64,000 bases of DNA from VGSG01 sp040756375 (lineage in GTDB: Bacteria > Desulfobacterota > Desulfomonilia > Desulfomonilales > Desulfomonilaceae), in the NCBI GenBank assembly GCA_040756375.1, contig JBFLZC010000008.1, positions 124,001 to 188,000 of the forward strand, in the 5' to 3' direction. Position 1 is the first letter of the stretch. Every line of letters begins with the position of its first letter. Positions 59,824 to 64,000 of the stretch are shown here, in pieces. The notes under the pieces were generated by a model. It was not told the DNA's origin. It made no database searches and saw nothing but the letters and a program-made list of their open reading frames with translations. The position numbers and the translations under genes are program-made.

Positions 59824-61386
59824 CTATTGGGCTGTCTTCAAGAAATGACTTGCCAACACCGACACTAATCCGTCCGTGGTATATTCCGCCGCTTCCACGG
59901 TGGGCGCGAGCCCTCTTTCTCGTATGGTTTGTGACGTGACCGGGCCGATGGAAGCGATCACAACCCCGTCCAGAAGACTGCCCAGGTCTTCGGATCCGAG
60001 CATCTCCACAAAGTGGTTCACCGTGGAAGATGACGTGAAGGTGACCGCGTCAATGGCCTTGGTTCGGAGCAGCTCTTTGGCGTGCTCTATATCGGATGCA
60101 TCCGGAAGGCACGTACGGTAAACCGGTACAACATCGACCATCCCGCCGATTTTTTCGATCTCTTCAGGGAGCACTTCTCTCGCTGTCTCGGCTCTAGGGA
60201 TAAGGAAACGTTTTCCCTTGACCTGATCCGCGGTGAGCTGAGCCAGTAAGCCTTCTGCCACGAATTCCTTGGCAAGCAATTCCACTTTCATGCCACGGGA
60301 TCGGATGGTCGCTGCGGTTACCGGACCAATGGCCCCGGTTCGCGGACCTGCAAGATCACGAATATCTCCCCGCAGCTCCATGAATCGCTTCAGGAATAGT
60401 TCCACGCCGTTTACGGACGTAAAGATAATCCAGTCGTACGAAGCGATCTCTTGAATGGCCTTGTCCATGGGGCCCGTGTCTACAGGCGGTTTGATCTCGA
60501 TGGTCGGAAAGAGGATCGGTTCGCCGCCCAGGGAAGCGATCTTCTCCGCGAGGCTCCGTGATTGTTTTCGGCTGCGGGTGATCAGAATTCTTTTGCCGAA
60601 GAGCGGCTTTTGCTCGAACCAGTTCAGCTTTTCGTGGAGGTTCGTGACAGACCCAACCACCAGAACTGCCGGAGGCTTGATCCCTGCACTAGTGGCGTCT
60701 TCAGGAATTCGGGCGAGTGTTGAAAAAAGCGACTCCTGAGACGGGGTAGTTCCCCATCGGACCAGAGCCGCTGGAGTATCCGCGTCTTTGCCGTGCTTGA
60801 TGAGTGATTCCGATATGGTGTTCAGATTGCGGACGCCCATGAGGAAGACCAGGGTCCCTGGATTGCGGGCCAGCACGTCCCAATCGATTGCGGTTTCTTC
60901 TTTGGCCGGGTCTTCATGGCCTGTGATGAACGTGACCATGGATGCGTGTTCGCGATGTGTGACCGGAATCCCCGCGTACGCGGGCGCAGCCACCGCTGAG
61001 GTCACCCCAGGAACCACTTCGAAAGGGATTCCCGCTGCCACCAGTTGCTCGGCCTCCTCCGCGCCTCGGCCGAACACGTAAGGATCGCCGCCCTTGAGGC
61101 GAACTATCTTCTTCCCTTCCCGAGCTTTCTGGACGAGGATATCGTTAATCTCGTCCTGCTCGCAGGTGTGGTCTTTGCCTTTCTTTCCGACGTAGATCAG
61201 TTCCGCGTCCGCGCGGGCTTCCTGAATAAGTCTTGGAGACGCGAGGTAGTCGTACACGATCACGTCCGCGGTGCGAATGCATTCCAGGCCCTTCACGGTG
61301 ATCAGGGACGGGTCTCCAGGACCTGCGCCCACGAGGAAGACAATGCCTGTGTTTGGACGTCCGCTATCTTGATGATTCTCCGTCAC
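59824..61386 (-). CDS. cobA-hemD: CobA-HemD fusion: uroporphyrinogen III methyltransferase and synthase
   Basis: 520 residues from a GTG start with GGAG seven bases upstream. Residues about 1-250 are the SAM-dependent methyltransferase (VGAGPGDPSLITVKGLE, GGDPYVFGRGAEEAE, RVTHREHASMV), which makes precorrin-2/sirohydrochlorin precursors. About 260-515 is HemD (uroporphyrinogen III synthase; ITRSRKQSRSLAEKIASLGG). Such fusions are common in Firmicutes and deltaproteobacteria. It follows hemC by about 160 bases, with a repeat between them. Confidence 0.95.
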   Translation of the reverse strand: MTENHQDSGRPNTGIVFLVGAGPGDPSLITVKGLECIRTADVIVYDYLASPRLIQEARADAELIYVGKKGKDHTCEQDEINDILVQKAREGKKIVRLKGGDPYVFGRGAEEAEQLVAAGIPFEVVPGVTSAVAAPAYAGIPVTHREHASMVTFITGHEDPAKEETAIDWDVLARNPGTLVFLMGVRNLNTISESLIKHGKDADTPAALVRWGTTPSQESLFSTLARIPEDATSAGIKPPAVLVVGSVTNLHEKLNWFEQKPLFGKRILITRSRKQSRSLAEKIASLGGEPILFPTIEIKPPVDTGPMDKAIQEIASYDWIIFTSVNGVELFLKRFMELRGDIRDLAGPRTGAIGPVTAATIRSRGMKVELLAKEFVAEGLLAQLTADQVKGKRFLIPRAETAREVLPEEIEKIGGMVDVVPVYRTCLPDASDIEHAKELLRTKAIDAVTFTSSSTVNHFVEMLGSEDLGSLLDGVVIASIGPVTSQTIRERGLAPTVEAAEYTTDGLVSVLASHFLKTAQ

Positions 61387-61452
61387 TTAGAGACTCCGAG
61401 GGCAAAAGTAGCAATGAGTGCACAAATCACGGGAAGCTCTTGCAGAAGGCGG

Positions 61453-61520
61453 AAGTTTTTGGTGGAGGGGTCCGGGCCCCGCGAAGCGCGGGGTTGCAAA
61501 AAGGGGCCTCCCCGGCAAAA
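61453..61520. repeat. Intergenic repeat related to 58541
   Basis: AAGTTTTTGGTGGAGGGGTCCGGG and AAAAAGGGGCCTCCCCGG frame an inner hairpin CCCCGCG-AAG-CGCGGGG. Outer parts match the 58541 element, the inside differs. It lies between cobA-hemD and hemC. Confidence 0.65.
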
Positions 61521-61547
61521 CTCTTCCAACAACTCTGCATTCCGCTG

Positions 61548-62498
61548 CTATGTCAGGTCGCCGGTGGGGCCTGGTTCCCAATTGCTTCCGGTGACGCTTC
61601 TCATTATTGAGTCAGCGCCTCTTTGGATGAGGACATCGGCCAAGCGTGAGCCGATGCCTGGATTTCCATCCGGCCCATTATAGCTTTCCTTCATCAGCGG
61701 GTACCCGTCCGGATGGACTACAGCCGCGATTACGCTGGTTCCGTCCAGGCCAAGAACCGCATGGGCGGCCAGCGGGACCTGGCATCCTCCACCCATTCGT
61801 GCCAGGAATGACCTTTCGATCTGCACGGAGGCAGAGGTAGCATCGTGGTTGAGCTGCAAAACCACCGCTTCCACCTGCTCATCGTCCACACGAGTCTCGA
61901 TGCCCAATGCGCCCTGTCCGATTGCAGGAACCATGACGTCAGGTTCCAGGAACGAAGTTGCGCGATCTTCAAACCCCATTCGCTTGACGCCTGCTGAAGC
62001 CAGCACAATACCCGCTAGGTTCTCTGATTCAATCTTTCTCAGTCGCGTGTCAACGTTCCCTCGGATGGAAACGATCTCCAGTTCAGGGTATCTGTTGAGA
62101 ATAAAGGCCCTGCGCCTGAGACTCGAGGTCCCGATACGGTCACCAGACTTGAGTTCTTCCAGTCCGCGACCGTCTCGGGAGATGAATACATCCCGCGGAT
62201 CTTCTCGTTTCAAGATCGCTGCGAGCTTGAGTCCGTCCGGAAGCTCGGTGGGTACATCCTTCATCGAATGAACTGCGAGGTCAACCCGACCTTCGAGAAG
62301 AGCCTCCTCGATCTCCTTCGTGAACAGACCCTTGCCCCCAATGGTGGCCAAGGGAGCGTCGAGGATCTTATCGCCGGTGGTCTTGATCGTGACCAGTTCG
62401 ATGCTTGCCTGCCGATGAAGCTCTTGGATGAGCGAAGCCACGTGCCTGGCCTGCCAAAGGGCCAGAGCACTCCCACGGGTGCCTATTCTCAGTTTCAT
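61548..62498 (-). CDS. hemC: Porphobilinogen deaminase (hydroxymethylbilane synthase)
   Basis: 316 residues. MKLRIGTRGSALALWQA at the start, DLAVHSMKDVPTELPDGL, and the cofactor-attachment Cys in GGGCQVPLAAHA. The enzyme links four porphobilinogen units. The ATG overlaps the hemA stop by 4 bases (ATGA). A longer frame to 62807 runs antiparallel over hemA in another frame and is rejected. Confidence 0.97.
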   Translation of the reverse strand: MKLRIGTRGSALALWQARHVASLIQELHRQASIELVTIKTTGDKILDAPLATIGGKGLFTKEIEEALLEGRVDLAVHSMKDVPTELPDGLKLAAILKREDPRDVFISRDGRGLEELKSGDRIGTSSLRRRAFILNRYPELEIVSIRGNVDTRLRKIESENLAGIVLASAGVKRMGFEDRATSFLEPDVMVPAIGQGALGIETRVDDEQVEAVVLQLNHDATSASVQIERSFLARMGGGCQVPLAAHAVLGLDGTSVIAAVVHPDGYPLMKESYNGPDGNPGIGSRLADVLIQRGADSIMRSVTGSNWEPGPTGDLT

Positions 62499-63814
62499 TC
62501 TTCTTCGGTCTCGCTTCCGTGATGGCTGAGCTCTGCCGGAAGACCGCCGTTCAACCTGAAGAGTTTCTGTGCCACGTCGAGGTAAACGTTTCGCTTGGAG
62601 CTGATTCCGCTTTTTCTGAGGAAACTGATGGGATCGTGCGCGATCTTGTTGATAATGGAGCGGGTGATGATTTCTACGGCTTCTCGCTCCCCCGGACTTA
62701 GTCCGGAGAGCTTCCCATTGAGCCGAGCCATTTCGCGGATGCGGATTTCCTCCAATTTGTCCTTGAGTGCCACAATGGTGGGAGCTGCGTCCAGGCTCCT
62801 GGTCCAAGCCATGAACTTCGCCACTTCTTCATTCACGATCTTTTCAGCTTTGAGCGCTTCCTGTTGGCGTTCACCCAGGTTTTCTTGGGCTACGCTCTGT
62901 AAATCATCGATGTTGTACAAATAGACCCCGTCAATATCATTCACTTCAGGGTCCACATCTCGCGGTATGGCTATGTCGATGATGAAGATCGGCCGATTAC
63001 GTCTCCGCCGCATCGCGACCATCATCTGTTCCGGTTGTATGATGGGTTCGCGGCTCCCTGTGGACGAGATGACCACATCAGCCTCGGCCAGACCGATGTC
63101 CAGCTCGTCCATAGGAATCGCGTTGCCGCAGAGTTGGACGGCAAGAGCGCACGCAGTATCATAGGTTCGATTGATGATCGTTACCGGCCGATCCACTTGG
63201 CTCATCAAATGCCGTGCGGCAAGTTCGGCCATTTCGCCGGCGCCTATGAGCAGAACCCGCTTGTCGGTCAGTTCGCCCAGGATTTTCCGTGCTAAGTCAA
63301 CCGCCACATAGGCCACTGAAATCGCGGCTTTACCCACTCCTGTTTCGTTTCGAACGCGTTTCGCCGTGAAGAAGGCACGATGCATGAGCCTGTTGAGAAC
63401 CGGACCGCTCGCGTTGAGAAGAGTGGAATGTCGGTAGCTGTCCTTTACCTGGCCCAAAATTTGAGGTTCGCCGAGCACCATGCTGTCCAAGCTTGCTGTG
63501 ACCCGGAAAACGTGACGTACCGCGTCCGCGGCCCCCTTCACGTAGAAGAACTCACGGTACGGCTGCACGTCCAAGCCGTGCGCTTCGCCGACCACTCGCA
63601 GGATGCGATCGGCCGCGTTTTCCAAATCTACCGTCATCACGATTACTTCTGCCCGGTTGCAGGTGGAGAGGACCACCGCCTCTTCCACTCCCTCCAGGTT
63701 TAGCAGCGAGCGCGTGACAGAGCCGTCATGGTCGCGGGCAAAGGTGATCTGTTCCCGAATTTCAACCGGGGCAGTTATGTGATTCAGACCTATGACCATG
63801 ACGTGCAGACTCAT
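62495..63814 (-). CDS. hemA: Glutamyl-tRNA reductase
   Basis: 439 residues from ATG 63814, which overlaps the stop of the ccsA-like gene (ATGA). VIGLNHITAPVEIREQITF, the catalytic-Cys motif STCNRAEV, and LLIGAGEMAELAARHL of the NADPH domain identify the C5-pathway enzyme that makes glutamate-1-semialdehyde from Glu-tRNA. The C-terminal dimerisation helices are complete. The start could also be ATG 63799. Confidence 0.97.
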   Translation of the reverse strand: MSLHVMVIGLNHITAPVEIREQITFARDHDGSVTRSLLNLEGVEEAVVLSTCNRAEVIVMTVDLENAADRILRVVGEAHGLDVQPYREFFYVKGAADAVRHVFRVTASLDSMVLGEPQILGQVKDSYRHSTLLNASGPVLNRLMHRAFFTAKRVRNETGVGKAAISVAYVAVDLARKILGELTDKRVLLIGAGEMAELAARHLMSQVDRPVTIINRTYDTACALAVQLCGNAIPMDELDIGLAEADVVISSTGSREPIIQPEQMMVAMRRRRNRPIFIIDIAIPRDVDPEVNDIDGVYLYNIDDLQSVAQENLGERQQEALKAEKIVNEEVAKFMAWTRSLDAAPTIVALKDKLEEIRIREMARLNGKLSGLSPGEREAVEIITRSIINKIAHDPISFLRKSGISSKRNVYLDVAQKLFRLNGGLPAELSHHGSETEEE

Positions 63815-63999
63815 AGTCTTGAAGGCCCCATAAAGCGCGAATTGCCGGTGAACGCGTGATGGCCGCCTAGAAGCACACTGACTCCCAGGAATGTGAACAT
63901 GACCAAAGCAAATCCTAAGATCGCCAGGACCGCGGCACGCTTGCCCCTCCAACCCAGGACCACGCGCTGATGCACCATTGCCGCGTACGCGAACCACGT
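63811..63999 (-). CDS. C-terminus of a CcsA/HemX-like cytochrome c assembly membrane protein (partial)
   Basis: The last 62 residues are inside the window: TWFAYAAMVHQRVVLGWRGK, a hydrophobic helix (AVLAILGFALVMFTFLGVSVLL) and the ending GGHHAFTGNSRF-M-G-P. This matches the end of CcsA/ResC-type haem-handling proteins and HemX, which often precede hemA. The stop overlaps the hemA start by 4 bases. The rest lies beyond the window's right edge. Confidence 0.8.
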   Translation of the reverse strand, partial: TWFAYAAMVHQRVVLGWRGKRAAVLAILGFALVMFTFLGVSVLLGGHHAFTGNSRFMGPSRL

Positions 64000-64000
64000 G

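Noticed and set aside
62499..62807. N-terminal extension of hemC
   Set aside because: This part is the hemA coding region read in another frame; the ATG at 62498 overlaps the hemA stop and starts with the typical HemC sequence.
1..64000. CRISPR array, prophage or insertion sequence
   Set aside because: No regularly spaced direct repeats, integrase, transposase or phage structural gene was seen in the window.

Overview
The window reads as chromosomal DNA of a Gram-negative bacterium. Evidence includes lipopolysaccharide genes (KdsB, a WaaE-like glycosyltransferase), several lipoproteins with lipoboxes, PspA, and a ccsA-like/hemA/hemC/cobA-hemD haem cluster. GC is fairly high (mid to upper 50s percent by eye). 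The gene style (many soluble and hybrid histidine kinases, GTP-type PEP carboxykinase, fused CobA-HemD, ClpS-like and ACT proteins) suggests a deltaproteobacterium (Desulfobacterota), perhaps Desulfomonile/Syntrophobacterales-like. That placement is inference from gene content, not a database match.

Layout. 1-1.1 kb: start of an exported protein gene leaving the window, and a small winged-helix ORF. 1.1-9.3 kb: a potassium-uptake operon in the order histidine kinase, small membrane peptide, kdpF, kdpA, kdpB, kdpC, kdpD-like. The KdpD has lost its kinase half and carries a PTS EIIA domain instead. 9.9-13.5 kb: an unusual response regulator, a diguanylate cyclase, tRNA-Leu(CAA) with its terminator, a LOG-family protein and a small exported protein. 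13.7-20 kb: mnmG, a convergent nucleotide-translocase-like/HEAT/cyclic-nucleotide-domain fusion, and a two-gene operon of unknown function. 20.4-27.7 kb: HAD phosphatase, PspA, a dual AAA+ ATPase, tsaD, hpt, a K+ channel and a GNAT-like protein.

28-39.8 kb is accessory in character. It has small exported proteins, a membrane-tethered glutamine-amidotransferase-like protein, a His-rich protein, a degenerate CPBP protein, a two-gene signalling pair (soluble histidine kinase plus receiver-kinase hybrid) followed by a lipoprotein, an orphan EcfT and several repeats. 40-44.2 kb (minus strand): PEP carboxykinase, a membrane protein and ffh. 44.4-48 kb: an iron-dependent alcohol dehydrogenase, a DegT-type aminotransferase and KdsB in the order expected for 8-amino-Kdo (Kdo8N) synthesis, then infA. 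48.1-52.5 kb: metallo-beta-lactamase-fold protein, CMD-like protein, zinc ribbon, M48 peptidase, ThpR and an L,D-transpeptidase. 52.5-59.8 kb: a G-rich hairpin, an ECF sigma/anti-sigma pair, CorA, ACT and ClpS-like proteins and two glycosyltransferases. 59.8-64 kb (minus strand): cobA-hemD, hemC, hemA and the end of a ccsA-like gene, the last three joined by 4-base overlaps.

The most interesting units are: (1) pspA next to a Vps4/ycf46-like AAA+ ATPase, a candidate membrane-remodelling pair; (2) the rewired kdp operon; (3) the Kdo8N-type cluster; (4) the translocase/HEAT/CNB fusion with a degenerate nucleotide pocket.
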